Source: Arion vulgaris (lineage: Eukaryota; Mollusca; Gastropoda; Stylommatophora; Arionidae). From it: 64,000 nucleotides of DNA. The position numbers and the translations under genes are program-made. Position 1 is the first letter of the stretch, and every line of letters starts with the position of its first letter. The notes beneath the pieces are model-generated. The model did no database searches. It saw only the letters and a program-made list of their open reading frames with translations, and was not told the DNA's origin. Location: contig CM036762.1 of assembly GCA_020796225.1 (NCBI GenBank), positions 56,383,740 to 56,447,739 on the forward strand, given 5' to 3'. This document shows, piece by piece, positions 35,195 through 47,245 of this stretch.

Positions 35195-35335
35195 TCCTAG
35201 GATTGTTGTCGGAGCTACTGAGATTGTGCAATACCCAAGGCAGGTGGTACACCATTTCGGCAGAGGGAACGAGTCATATAGAGTAAAACCTGTAGCAATG
35301 AAGTCAATCCTTCGGCTTTTATACTGTTTCACAGA
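35195..35335 (+). mobile_element. SINE family G fragment
   Basis: Body without the tRNA head: AGGATTGTTGTCGGAGCTAC, TTGTGCAATACCCAAGGCAG, ACGAGTCATATAGAG, CAATGAAGTCAATCC. Confidence 0.65.
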
Positions 35336-35346
35336 ATTTGTGAAGA

Positions 35347-35645
35347 ATGCACAGCAGTGTACTGTCTCATGGAATTTGTTGACAAAACAACGCCAGTGTA
35401 CTGTCTCACGGAATTTGTTAAGACAAAACAACGCCAGTGTACTGTCTCACGGAATTTGTTAAGACAAAACAACGCCAGTGTACTGTCTCACGGAATTTGT
35501 TAAGACAAAACAAAGTCAGTGTACTGTCTCACGGAATTTGTTAAGACAAAACAAAGCGAGTGTACTGTCTCACGGAATTTGTTAAGACAAAACAAAGTCA
35601 GTGTACTGTCTCACGGAATTTGTTAAGACAAAACAAAGCCAGTAT
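35347..35645. repeat. 41-bp tandem array, about 7 copies
   Basis: Unit CTGTCTCACGGAATTTGTTA, then AGACAAAACAACGCCAGTGT plus A. Confidence 0.95.
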
Positions 35646-35837
35646 AATGTTTAAATCAGTATATTTTGCAGAATAAATGTGTCTGGAGGAAACAAAAATT
35701 GGGAAATGAACAGGTTAATATTCGACAAATAGTGCTACATCACATATCTTTGTTGAACCGGTTGAAACATGTGTTCAACTCCATAAATTTTCCAATTATC
35801 TTCATCTGTTAAACCTATAAACTATATTTAGTTAGTA

Positions 35838-36000
35838 AACATGTAGAAGCGTGGGCCCCATTTAGGAGACCCGGGTTGAATCCCTGGTAAGGCAAAGGTT
35901 TTTAATGTTGGGGCATAAAGAAAATATCCTAACCTGAACAGTTTCACTGCTACTGTACCAGCCATTAAAATCCTAAGGCTCATGTATATGAAACTATAAG
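35838..36000 (+). mobile_element. tRNA-like repeat, single copy
   Basis: GTAGAAGCGTGGGCCCCATT, then GAGACCCGGGTTGAATCCCT (B-box), then about 100 bp of body. It looks like a SINE head; no second copy seen in the window. Confidence 0.4.
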
Positions 36001-36048
36001 GTGTTTCATTATAATGATACAAAGAAGGTTATGTAAGAGGCAAACTAC

Positions 36049-37234
36049 CAGAGCCGGATTAGCCTAGTAGCAGAAGTAGCAAATGCTACGGGCCCCGCGC
36101 CTAAGTGAAAGATGAAAATGGAAAAAATAACCAGATGTTATATAAAAACACGCAAGCTGTCTGAATTTTTTAAATGTCGTGTGTGATGGTGCTGAATCCA
36201 ACGAAATCGAAGCAGAAAATACAGAAGACGTGTCCTACTGTGTAGTAGATGAAAGCAGTGCTATAGAAGAATCATCATTACCAATATTACTATTAAGATC
36301 AGCAACTCTTCACGATTTAGCCACATTTTTCACAAGACAAACTGAAATCGAAAATACAACAAGTCCTCCCAATTTAGCCATATCATCTTCAAGCCAAAGA
36401 GAGGCAGAAAGCACAGCACATGCTTCTAATGTAGCAACATCATCTACAAGCCAAAAACACAACAAAAGTAAAATGTACTCCAACGATATTGGTGAATGGC
36501 CAAACAACTTTCAAACAATCCACGATTTTGTCGAAAGTCGTTTTCACATACACACATACACCAACAAACAAAACTCACGTGAAAGATTGGTTGTGTTATA
36601 CAGAAACTAAAGGACAACTGTTCTGTTTTGTTTGAAAAGTTATTGATTTAGGCTGTACCATAGAGTGACTGGTGTATTTGGAATACTCCGGCAGTTAAAA
36701 TCTATTACAGAAGAAGAGATCTTGAAAAGAACTCCAAATATTGTCAGCTCTTACCAAGAGGATTTGGAAGAAAGCCTAGGCGACGAACTTATGCAGTTCA
36801 TTGAACTTCTTAAAACTAATGTAGCTGCTGCTATTAGCAACGAAAAGCATGAGGTTCTTGAACTGCAATTTTATAAACTTATAATGGAAAATTCATTAGA
36901 GTCGTGTTTCCCAAATGTAGAAATAGTCTTACGAATTTACTAGTTTTTAATGATTACTAACTGCAGCGGAGAACGTTCTTTTTCAACATTAAAGTGTATA
37001 AAAGTGAGTTAAGGAACATGATGGGACAAGATCGTCTAAATAACCTCACCTTAATGAACATTGAAAGTAATTTACTTAGAGAAATTGATTTGTCTAGTAT
37101 TATCTCTAAATTTGCTCACATTAAATCGAGAAAAGTTTGTTTGTAAAAGTTGTGTTTTATTTTATTATCATACAAAACCTAGGGCCCCGCGCTAAAATTT
37201 GCTACGGGCCCCGCGCTAGCCTAATCCGGCACTG
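36049..37234 (+). mobile_element. hAT transposon, internally deleted, with 8-bp target duplication
   Basis: 1186-bp element with short inverted ends: left CAGAGCCGGATTAGCCTA, right (reverse complement) CAGTGCCGGATTAGGCTA, followed on both sides by a GGGCCCCGCGC block. The 8-bp direct repeat CAAACTAC lies at 36041-36048 and 37235-37242. Ends, target-site length and the encoded dimerisation domain all agree with hAT. It is much shorter than an autonomous hAT and lacks most of the catalytic core. Confidence 0.93.
36179..37145 (+). pseudogene. hAT transposase remnant (ZMYM1/hAT-C type)
   Basis: Two open blocks in the same element. 36179-36610 (143 codons) is acidic and Ser-rich, with MYSNDIGEWPNN, as in the N-terminal part of hAT proteins resembling zinc-finger MYM-type protein 1. 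36665-36943 and the following sequence give KRTPNIVSSYQ, then NCSGERSFSTL, then KSELRNMMGQDRLNNL, then REIDLSSII. These are the hAT C-terminal dimerisation signature. The zinc finger and the catalytic middle are missing between the blocks, and a frame change lies near 36960. Confidence 0.88.
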
Positions 37235-37307
37235 CAAACTACACCAAATATATACAAGAGAATTATACAAAAATCATAACTGCTGCAGCATATAAATATT
37301 AGCGAGT

Positions 37308-37545
37308 GGTCTCTGTGACGAAGCGGTTAAGCATTTGCCTTGCGTTCTGAAGGTTGTAGATTCGAATCCTGACTGCGTCATTTTGTTCTAAATGCAGCTT
37401 TCCTTGCTAATCTCTTAGGATTTTGTCAGAGCTACAGAGTTTGTGCAATACTTTAGGCCGGTGGCATGCCATTTCTGCGGAGAATGACCGAGTCATAATG
37501 GGAAACTTGGTGCAATGAAGTGAATCTTTCACATTCAGATCCATA
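37308..37545 (+). mobile_element. SINE family G (tRNA-derived)
   Basis: Plus strand: a tRNA-like head with A-box region GTGACGAAGCGGTTAAGC and B-box GTAGATTCGAATCC, then a body AGGATTTTGTCAGAGCTACA, TGTGCAATACTTTAGGCCGG, ACCGAGTCATAATGGG. A body-only copy lies at 35195-35335. Not a functional tRNA: the acceptor stem does not pair cleanly. Confidence 0.7.
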
Positions 37546-37854
37546 AAAAAATATATACATTTATTAGTATACTTTCTACAAGGGAGATAACTGCCATGAT
37601 TGTACTCTTTCTGTTTACTTCTGGACATCTGACATGAAGTTTGTGATGAAAACATCTGTTAAGTCACGTTTTGTTGTAACAAGGGAGGCCAGTGGGGTCT
37701 GCAAGACAACCACAAGAAGATTGACAATGGCGGCTCAGGCGGTTACAGAGGTGTTGACATGTTTGACATCTCATAACTACTGTGTTTTCATTCTCAGTGA
37801 CTATGAATATGAGTTGTGAAGTCGAAACAAGAATGGTGAGATAATGCTGGGTGG

Positions 37855-38030
37855 GAGTACTGGTACAGACCGGGATCAGAGAAATCACTATTTTCGTGCC
37901 TGGGCATGTTGAAGTCAGGAGTAATGAACGAGCTGATAGATTGGTTGCCACAGCTACAATATCAAAGAGCATCAGAATGGACCGAAATGACATTCTTAAA
38001 GCATTGATAGTCTTTCAAAACTGAGGCGCT
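37855..38030 (+). pseudogene. RNase H fragment of a second LINE
   Basis: Plus strand, reads ITIFVPGHVEVRSNERADRL, then VATATISKSI. This is the C-terminal RNase H motif (His, then NERAD). It differs from the 54.7-kb copy, so it is a different lineage. 5' and 3' sequence is decayed. Confidence 0.75.
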
Positions 38031-38344
38031 TTAGGGTTGTGAATATCACATGCTGACCGGATTGAGAGAGATGGGTGTTGATATTGGTACAGCCCAAAAA
38101 GAATGACATACCAAATATGGAAAAAATTGATTGATCAACATAGGACTGGAGTATTGGACTGCTACTGGATTTGTTGAGGTGGGAATCGAAGCATCTATAG
38201 ACAAATCCGCAGTGTTGTGAGGATAGTCCTCATATAGCTGAGATAACGTCTCTAGTGTTAGGCCCTTATTACAAAATTATTTTTGCTGCAGTGTCCTGAC
38301 CTTCTACTACAAGCAGTAGTATTTTGCCAAAGTTGTGTTAGATG

Positions 38345-38640
38345 TTCAATTTTGAACTTTCTTAATCAAGACTTCTGCTAATCCACATAAACATTTTTTA
38401 GTGGTGAAGACCTGAAAGAAAACTACTTTCACGAGGCGGAAGTCCTGAATGCACTGAGATGGACACCTGGGGTTAAAAAAATGCAGGACCCAAAATGAGC
38501 TGGAGGAGAGCAGTGGAACAAGTAAATGAATCACAGCTGGAACACAATACAGAGGACTGCCGAAAATAGAGAAGAATGGTGCACATTTGTTGCTGCACTA
38601 AGTGCCAGGGCGTCACAAGCTAGAGAGATATGAAAGACTT
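38345..38640 (+). pseudogene. LINE 3' tail (basic repeat tail)
   Basis: Plus strand, with scattered frames readable as SWRRAVEQVNESQLEHN, then NREEWCTFVAALSARR-like. This is the ending seen in many endonuclease-RT LINEs. Strongly decayed. Confidence 0.5.
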
Positions 38641-39334
38641 TTTAAACTTGTAGTTCAATTTGGTAGATACCTATGAAGTCAAAATAAGGCTTATCTGATT
38701 GTCAAGGGACACTGGTGACACGGAAAGCAAGCCATAACGCAAAAATCAGACATATGCACTATATTAAGAGCTATGACTACATCTGAATTCATAGCAGGCA
38801 AATGGAAGAAAAACAAACTGGTAGTATTGTTTGCTGTTGGTGCTTGTAAAGAATTCATATCTAATGGTTGGCTATTCAAAATGATTAGGTTTCATTTAAT
38901 ATCAATATAAATATAGCAATGACTCTGTGTTGTTGGTTGTGCTGGTTATTATCAACCAAGTTAACCACTCTTTATGATCTCTGCGGTTTGCACGAGCGTG
39001 CATATTCGTTAGCCCCCTAGAGCTTCTGAATCTGAGTTTATTTGCGTTCGCTCTTATCACTCGTTTTGATATGTGTGGCTTGCTCTGAGAATGTAGTACT
39101 TTGCGCCCCCAAAGGCTCATATGCCATATAGGACAGGCACATCCAAACTATGGCCAAAATGTATGCATATTATCCAACAAGGCACACATTTTGTACAGAC
39201 AGATAACTGTAAGATTTTACAAACAGAAAAACACCTCACTTTAAAGTTACACATCTGCTGTTATACTGTAGCATGGTATCAGATCTGATAGGGTCATATA
39301 TGGGAGACCGTCAGAACTGAATCATACCAGACAT

Positions 39335-39662
39335 GTTGTATGAACATGAAATGTAACACTAACACTATGTTGTATAAACATCAAATCTAACACTAACACT
39401 ATGTTGTATGAATATCAAATCTAACACTAACACTATGTTGTATAAACATCAACTATAACACTAACACTATGTTGTATGAACATGAAATGTAACTGTAACT
39501 CTATGTTGTATGAACATCAAATGTAACACTAACTCTATGTTGTATGAACATCAAATGTAACACTAACACTATGTTGTATTAACATCAAATGTAACACTAA
39601 CTCTATGTTGTATTAACATCAAATATAACACTAACTCTATGTTGTATTAACATCAAATGTAA
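39335..39662. repeat. 34-bp tandem array, about 9 copies
   Basis: Unit TGTATGAACATCAAATGTAA, then CACTAACACTATGT. Confidence 0.95.
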
Positions 39663-39869
39663 ATATTAAAACAGATCTTTCTCTGGGCAGAGCTCAAATT
39701 TAATATGCAATGGGGCAGGTATATTTATACTAAGTTTCATCAGATTGCTCAACTTTATCTACAGTGCAAGTATTTTTGGAAATGAGAAGACCTGCAAATA
39801 TATGGTATCAATTGTTTATCATCATCAAATAGTTTGTCCTAAGCAGAACATTGTCATCCTAACAGTCCT

Positions 39870-40440
39870 TTGGAATTTCTCTCTCTCAACAGACCTGATG
39901 TCCCACCTCTGAAGCCATCATACTCAAACCAGAAGTTGCATCCTGAGTCCATCTTCTCAGTGGTCTCCTCTTCCCTCTTTGCCGGGATGCCTCCTTACAT
40001 GACGGTTTTCTCCAACTCCTCGTCTCTTTATATGTCCAAAATACTTTCAATTTTCTCACTCTTATTTGTAGCATCAGTCAGTTTTCTTTGATTTTGAGTT
40101 CTTTCTGGATAGATCTAATAGTTCTCTTATCTGTCCAAGATATACGGAGGACTCTTCTGTAACACTTTTATTCAAAAGCACTTATATGTTTTTCCACCGT
40201 CTTGTTAAATGTTCATGCTTCACACTCATACGTTGCCACTGGAAATATGCACGCTCTTAGCGCTGTGATCTTTGTTTTTTAATCAGTTTCATTTGATATT
40301 GTTTTAAGTTATTTAATTTTTTGTACGGCCATGTTTGTTCTTTCAATTTCCTTCATCCCATTTTCATCTCTTGTCAAAAGTGAACTGAGATATACAAAAC
40401 TGTTCACATTTTCTATTTTCAATATAATTCGTCACCAATA
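39870..40440 (-). pseudogene. LINE family M 3' fragment
   Basis: Minus strand, related to 43480-43835. Reads IRVRKLKVFWTYKETRSWRK (slightly decayed from an FGHIKRHEGLE-type sequence), then PLRRWTQDATSG. Upstream, an RT tail is traceable to about 40440 with many stops. Confidence 0.65.
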
Positions 40441-40555
40441 TAATATATGTGTTAAAATGTGATCTCATATCAATGAAAGCAGATGCACTTGTTCAGTCGA
40501 ACTGATAGTTGCAGAAGTTCTATTAACAGTTTTTGTATCATGAGCATGAATTGCA

Positions 40556-40810
40556 GTACTTCTTCTTTGAACACTCCCTATCAACTACTTGTTAACCACT
40601 CTTTGTGATTTGTATGTGATGCATGCCTAAGAGCAATTGTACGTTGTGCCAGTTATGCGTCTACAAGTAGGCCAGCACATCCGATTTCTGTGATGCTTTT
40701 TATTTACTAGGGTAGTTTCCCTAGGTCCCTACCTCAGTCGCTCTTACGACATGCCTTGTAGATTGCAGTGTTACTATTCTTTGCTCCCTTGATTCCCGGC
40801 ACCACATTGG
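40556..40810 (-). mobile_element. SINE family A copy
   Basis: Full-length by landmarks, from TACTTCTTCTTTGAACACTC to TTGATTCCCGGCACCAC. Minus orientation. Confidence 0.78.
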
Positions 40811-41394
40811 CAGAAGATAATACAGAGTAAGTGCTAAATCCTTGGCTCCATCCAGATGTTATGTGTCCAAAAATAATGGAATCTGTTGTTATCCAGAACA
40901 GTCTCGTTGCTAACAAACAACAATGGCACAGCATGTCCATGCTCTATGGCTCAGATCATACACATGCTAGAAGAAGTGGCTGAAAAATGATTAATATAGA
41001 ACAAAACTCAGTACCTGCACAAATAAACGATGCCCAGTAACCAGTGTCTCAACTGTCATGAGAAGAAAATCTGAATATCACATTTGGTTTTGCTGGGCTA
41101 CAGGCTGTAGATGCCTAAACAGGGCATAAAATACTCACACTCTCTGGCACAAATCACACAGCATGGTCAAAAAGTGGTCAATAACACAAAAACAAAATCT
41201 TGCAAACATTGTCAATATTTGCTGGAACAATAAAATCTGTGATCTTGGCAGCAACAAAAATAAGCAGGAAGGGTAAGGATATCAAAATAAGAATACAAAA
41301 TGCAAGAGAAACTTTTAGTGCAGTGGTAAATATTTGAGAATCAAAAGAAATCAACTCCAGTACTACAGTAAGACATTTAACTCAAATTTCAAAT
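40811..41394. other. No gene seen
   Basis: AT-rich, with a weak echo of the SINE A tail (TGGCACAAATCACACAGCAT and AAAAAGTGGTC near 41150). No convincing frame. Confidence 0.35.
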
Positions 41395-41600
41395 CAAATT
41401 GATAGGACCATCATCATTCCACTTTCGTGAGTAACGATGTGTGCACCTTTCTCTTTCTTACACAGGAAGATCTCAGTGGATTCTGCTAATGATCTTGTAA
41501 ATTAAGGTGTCAACTCAGAGCCAGGGTCAGTAATTTGTATTATATGTAATGAGCTCCAGCCTGTGCTACGGGGTTCGTGCATCGTTGATTGGTCCTCCAC
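41395..41600 (-). mobile_element. SINE family C fragment (3' part)
   Basis: Minus orientation: TTGATAGGACCATCATCATT, GTGTGCACCTTTCTC, CAGGAAGATCTCAG, with the body lost afterwards. Confidence 0.6.
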
Positions 41601-41689
41601 TAGATCAGACAAGAAAATATGCATACAAAAGAAGAGGTAGAGGAGAAAGAGAAATGAACCATCAGTGGGGTCAAAAGGCTCATGAGGTC

Positions 41690-42964
41690 ATGGTGGTAAC
41701 ATGAGCCAGGGTTAGCGAGGGGGGGCGCTAACCAAGACCCTGCCCCTAACCTCCACGCGGTGACCCTGGAAACAGACTCTCTGGTTCTGGTCTGGCTAAG
41801 AGGGGCAGGGATCGGGAGAGAAAACTACTGGTAGTGGTAGCAGTGCAATTACGAAATACGATAAAGATACATACAAATAAAATGCACAATTCTCCTGACC
41901 GATGTCCAACAAGATATTGCCCAAGTCCCTGAACGCAAAGAAACAGCAACGAAACGACTCAATATGGATGAGAGGTGCATCCAGTGACCAAACGTATGCC
42001 CACGTAGGGCGAAGCTCGAAGCCCTGAGGAGGGGCAAACATTGCCAGCCCGTCGGCAAGAATAAATAAGACAGGACCGTAACGAATGAAAGTCTACCCTC
42101 GTGTCGGTGCGAGAGAAGATTGCAGCTGACCCCGCATTGGTAGCCTGGTGCAGATACATGTACTGGGCAAGGTTTGCCGAGCGCAAAAGAACAAGTTGCG
42201 TTTAGTGCATAACGAAACTACCCGCCCTGGGAAAACCGTGCAAGGTACTGTGCGATTAAAATTAACATCCCCGGAAGAACTGAGGTTGGTGATGCCTAAC
42301 GGAACTGCCAGCCTTGGGGCAACTGGGCAAGGTACGATTGCAGTCGAACTAACATCCCCGGAATAACTGGGGCGGGTGATGGCGGCGCAAAATCCTCAGT
42401 TACGCTTATAGTGCCCACTGAAACGACCCTCTACATTGTTTGTACTGGTCCCATGCCAGTGCTTTCGAGGAAATTGCAAATTGCCACGACGCACGCGTCT
42501 AGAAAAGGCTGAGAATGTTCCTCCCCGGATCAAACTCAAAAATGTACGGTAAAGCAAGGCCGACAATGTAAGGATCAAACAGGAAGCCCGGGTCCTGAAC
42601 ATTGGCGAAGGCCGATACTTTACACGGTGTTTTATACGAGTAAGACGCCGTCCGAGGACAAGCTGACAAGCCCGAGAAATATTTCTCAGTCAGAACGGGT
42701 AAAGCAGCGTAACTCACTGTCTTGGCGTAGATCACAAAGCCCAAATATACGGCAAAGTTGATCGAAAAGGCGTAGATCCGAAAGGATCGTTCTAGGAAAG
42801 TTCACCTAGTAAATCAAAAGCTGGCAGAAAACGGACGGGCGGGCCTAGTCACCATGGGCGCACAATCGTCCCGCGTGATCACTCCGTTTTGCCAGTGGAC
42901 CAATTATACATCACAATAAGAATGATCAAATTGGCCGTGAAGAATGTTAGCAGAAGAAGAAGAA
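41690..42964 (+). mobile_element. ORF-poor 1.3-kb element with (GAA)n tail
   Basis: Stands out by a GC content visibly above its surroundings. It has two related internal segments around 42240 and 42330 (GGGCAAGGTAC, then AACATCCCCGGAA). Two adjacent hairpins lie at 42775-42788 (GATCC-GAAA-GGATC) and 42792-42809 (CTAGG/CCTAG). The last 70 bp (ATGATCAAATTGGCCGTGAA, then AGAAGAAGAAG) resemble the 3' end of SINE families A and B. No frame longer than about 80 codons looks like protein. Not recognised. Confidence 0.5.
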
Positions 42965-43060
42965 GAACCATCAGTATACATACTCTTCGATATCTATTAG
43001 GGGAGGCTGAGCACCTATGGGTCTGCCCAGAGTGCAATGACACCAGTTTAGTAACCAATA
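42965..43060 (+). pseudogene. LINE tail related to the RNase H element
   Basis: Plus strand, about 95 bp: ISIHTLRYLLGEAEHLWVCP. Same end as the 54.7-kb element, joined directly to the (GAA)n tail of the 41.7-kb element. Confidence 0.65.
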
Positions 43061-43479
43061 ACCAGGGTCAGTAAGTTTCCACTGATCAGGATCCTATTCC
43101 ACCTTTTCTTTGTAATTTGAAAACAGACTAAAATACTTATGTACAGATTGGAAAACAATAATAACAGCAACTACTAAAAAAATATATGGTGCTTCCTCAG
43201 AATGGAAAAGTTCAATTGTAATGACAATGTTACTAATGAAAGGAATGAAATAAGAGCTTAAGAATAGATGCTGGAGGTGGAAAAACATACATTAAGACCA
43301 ACAAATAGTATAGCCAGGTGGGTCTTATTCTGGAACTCACAAGGAAAGAGAAGCAGATAAATATACAAGAACACATGGCGAAACGAGCTGGAAATAGATA
43401 TTGGAATGATAAAAAGACGTGAAACGGGTTAGAAAAGTTACCGCAAGGCAGAAATGAATGGTGAATGTTAGACCAAAAT

Positions 43480-43835
43480 TTATGGGATGTACCTGTCCTG
43501 TCATATATCATGGACAGAGAAGAGAACAAATAGATCTATCCAGAAAGAAATCAAAGAAAACTGGCTGATGCTACAAATAAGAAAATTGAAATCTTTTGGA
43601 CATATAAAGAGACACGAAGGGCTGGAGAAGACCATCATGGAAGGAGGCATCCGAAAAGAGAAGAAGACCATGGAGAAGATGGATTCAGGATGTAACTGGT
43701 GGTTTGAGCATGAATGGCTGCAGAGGCGAGACATCTGGTCTATGAGAGAGAGAAATTTTGAAAGACTGTTAAGGGTGCAAAGTTCTGCTCAGGACAAGCT
43801 ATTTAATAATGATGACCTGTCCTACATGACATAGG
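43480..43835 (+). pseudogene. LINE family M 3' fragment
   Basis: Plus strand, 115 codons open. WTEKRTNRSIQKEIKENW, then LQIRKLKSFGHIKRHEGLE, then a tail ending AQDKLFNNDD. Four relatives: 47595-47885, 49865-50110, 39870-40440 and a short end at 59388-59440. Confidence 0.75.
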
Positions 43836-44275
43836 TGAGTCCTGGTGCAATTCCTATTTTTGGCCCAAACCACAAAGAGTGGTTAACTTGATTGACAAGA
43901 ACAAACACAAAGAAGGAAAATGGTAAATGTTTGTGGAGAAATTGTACTTCGGAGAGAACAGAAAGTTGTATTATATTTATTATTAATATTTGCTGGAGTT
44001 ATTCTACTTAATTCCACAACTATTCTGTGTATATGTTACACGAAATGTTCAACTGAAATTAATTTAAAATTCAAGTATATGAGTAGGTACTGAAGTCTGC
44101 GATACTAGACCAGAAGGCACGCCAGAAACCATAGTATCGTGACCTCACGCTTATATGTGATGATTATACCGTCCGATAAATCTTATGCTCTTAATCGACT
44201 TAATAAGTCTTGCGTTGTTAAATCACTACATTCAAAACTATACAGCATCAAAGATGAGCTCCAGACAACAGTTGA

Positions 44276-44400
44276 CTTCAATATAATAATAGCCATCTCT
44301 CGCAAGCTATGAGGACAACAGCCCCAGACATGTGCTGCTGCACCTCTCTGTTGTGCGCGGAGTTGACAAGTAGAGTCAAATCCTCAACACAATCCCTATG
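44276..44400 (-). pseudogene. LINE 3' end fragment, zinc-finger tail family
   Basis: About 125 bp matching 29190-29310 in the same orientation, starting at an ATAATAATAGCC end. Nothing more of the element is present. Confidence 0.65.
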
Positions 44401-44889
44401 AACTTCAACATAAGAACACATCTGAGAGTATAATCATCCAAATTAGCAATCGCAAGAAGAAGAGCATTAGAGTTCACGTATAAGACATGAACAAATTAAC
44501 ATTGTGTAAAGAATTTCTATTATAGTTTGTTTCAAAATTCGTGAACATCTTTACCGACCGATATAAAATCATCCACTTGACAGAAATTTTTTATTTTTAC
44601 ATTTTTCTATCGATAACAGTGGCGACCTTCGTAAAGTATTTTTGCCCACCCAAACCTTTAGTGCTGTAAGATTTTACTTATATTAAAAAGTAAAAAATAA
44701 AATAACAGCGATGTTGATTTGGTACACATGTAGAAGTTTAACAGTACGATAGTCTATAATTACGCATTTGCATGCTCCACAGGCAATTCAGCGCAAGTAA
44801 AAATCGGGAATTCTGTGGAATTAATCATTTCACACTGTATCCGAACAATTGTCATTGGCATATGCCCACACCCTTTATTTTCCTTGATA

Positions 44890-46440
44890 GAAGTTAGTTA
44901 GTTTATTCCTTTCGAGCCAAAGGCCGCACATAGGGCAGAGGTTTTAGATCTCCATGTGATACGGTTCTTTGCTAGCAGTTGGAGATCTTGTATGGTTTTA
45001 CATCCTAATAGTTTACTTTCTTGTTGGATGGTTCTTCGAAGAGTGGTCTTTGGTCTTTCACGTTTTCTTTTCCCAACTGGTGACCACATAAGGACTTGTC
45101 GATTTAGTCTCTTTCGTCTGATCTAAGAACATGACCTAAATATTTCCACCTTCGTTTCCTTATAATATTTGATACGGGTTGTTGGTGTGTTCTATCTCTC
45201 ACTGTGTTGTTAGAAACGAAATCACTCCATTTTACTTTTAATAATTTTCGTAGACATTTATTCTCAAAGCTGTCCAGTTTCTTATCAATTTTCTTTGTTG
45301 ATTTCCAACTTTCACAACCGTAGGTCAGTACAGGAATCACACATGACCTAAATAATTTAACTTTTGTGCATATACTAAGGTCTTGAGATTGCCAGATATT
45401 CGTTAATTTAGTGAAGGCACTAGCTGCTATATCAATACTACAGAGTTTATTTCTTTCATCGTGTCTCCGTTGTTTGACACTTTACTACCCAAATATGTAA
45501 AATGTTCAACTTTCTCCAGTGTTTGGCCATTTATTACGATGTTGTCTGTCGAGTTCGTGAGGTCCATAATTTTGGTCTTGGCAGAATTAATCTGGAGACC
45601 AACCTGTTCTGCAAGTGTGCAAAGATTGCTCGTTAGTTTGTGGGTTGCTTGTGTGGTTGAATTCAATATGGCCACGTCATCGGCAAAGTCAAGATCAAAT
45701 AGTCTGCTGTTATTAAGCCATTTGATGCCTAGTTGATCATCTTGGGTGCATTTGCGCATGATCCAGTCTATAGCTATCCCAAAAGCATAGGTGACATCAC
45801 GCAGCCCTGCTTCACACCCGAATTGACTGTGAACCAGTCTGAGTTTCCTGCATCTGTTCTTACACAGCAGGATGCTTCAGAATAGAAGGCTTTATAATAT
45901 TGATGTACTTTTCCTGGAAGCCGTAGGTCTTAAGAATCTCCCAGAGAGTAGAACGATGAAGACTATCAAATGCTTTCTGAAAGTCTATAAAATTTATCAC
46001 TAGTGGTGACTGGAATTCAATTGATTCTTCTATAATGGATCTCAGAGTGAAGATATGATCGGTACAAGAACGATGTGGACGAAAGCCAGCTTGTTCTTCT
46101 CTTAGCCTTGCGTCGACAGCTTTTTTCAGCCTCTCCATCAAAATACTGCAGAATAGCTTGCCAGGTGTTGATAGCAGAGTTATTTCGCGCCAGTTGTTGC
46201 AATTTGACAAATCGCCTTTTTTGGGAGCTTGAATATCACTCCGTCTTTCCAATCTTTTGGAGGGGTCTCATTCTGCCAAACATCGTTCATTAAGGTACGT
46301 AGGAATCCCATTGATTCCTCGTCAGTTGCTTTAGCATCTCTCCTGAAATATCGTCGCTACCGCTGGCTTTGTTGTTTTTCAGTTTCCTGAAGGCTTGATA
46401 GAAGTGGAAGGTATCATTTGTTCACTGTGTCACATTCCTT
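44890..46440 (-). pseudogene. Non-LTR retrotransposon reverse transcriptase, 5' truncated
   Basis: The best-preserved LINE in the window, about 1.55 kb on the minus strand. In order: NNKASGSDDISGEML (near 46390), PKKGDLSNCNNWREITLL (46230), LREEQAGFRPHRSCTDH (46100), DFQKAFDSLHR (45980), a gap with frame changes, DLDFADDVAIL with the catalytic ADD (45700), YLGSKVSNNGDT (45450), LTYGCESW (45320) and the basic tail KRKRERPKTTLRRT (45060). Several frame changes make it inactive. The 5' half (endonuclease and palm start) is missing. The motif set is that of endonuclease-reverse transcriptase LINEs annotated widely in invertebrates. Confidence 0.9.
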
Positions 46441-46994
46441 TTTTTTATAAATGTAATAGGGATACACCTTTGCAAACATTTGCCACCATTTGTGTATTAC
46501 TGTAAATTCTAAACTTTGATTATCATTTTGTTGCGCTTATGCAAAGTTATATAACTAAAAACGTTTTTTGCATCAAATAAGCAACCTACCAATTAGTTAA
46601 ACATGAATTCGTAAGGTCGTGAGATATATAAGTCTGCCTGCAAAAAATTACTGTTATCCATCCGATAGATTTAGGACCAAATTAAACCTTAGTGTGTTCA
46701 CGAATTTTGGAACGAACTGTATACCGCGTTTTAGAAGCCTGAATATCCACAAAATGCATCGTGGTCACAGTTATTCTATTAGATCCTCAAAGTCGTTTGT
46801 AGATACCTTATATGTTGTACCTGTGATTTCAGAAATAAAAAATAGCAGAATAATAGTTAATAACCATACTTTCACGTTCATCTGTTGATTAGGTATGAGG
46901 TAGACCAACATAATGGTGAAACACTGACACAATGGGTATGACGTATAGTGATACATAGAGTTTTTTTTCTTCTGATCTATGATCTACTGTGTAT
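46441..46994. other. No gene seen
   Basis: AT-rich sequence between the truncated LINE and SINE A. Short frames on both strands overlap each other and show no motif. Confidence 0.35.
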
Positions 46995-47245
46995 AACTTC
47001 TTCCTCTAACGCTCCATATCGACCACTTGTTGCAATCCACTGTATGTGATCCAAATCTAAGAGCGATTGTACCTTGTCCCAGTTATGTGCCTACAAGTGG
47101 GGCCAGCACATTCGATTTCTGCTACGCTTTTTATTTACTAGGGTATATTCCCTAGGCCCCTACCTCAGTCGCCTCTTATGACATGTGTTGTAGGTCGCAG
47201 TGTTTCTATTCTTTACTCTCCTTGTGAGAAGCGGCAACACATGGG
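46995..47245 (-). mobile_element. SINE family A copy
   Basis: Full-length by landmarks, with a short deletion after AATCCACT. Minus orientation. Confidence 0.76.

Noticed and set aside
37308..37380. Functional tRNA gene
   Set aside because: A- and B-boxes are present but the acceptor stem does not pair, and the sequence continues as a SINE body with another copy nearby.
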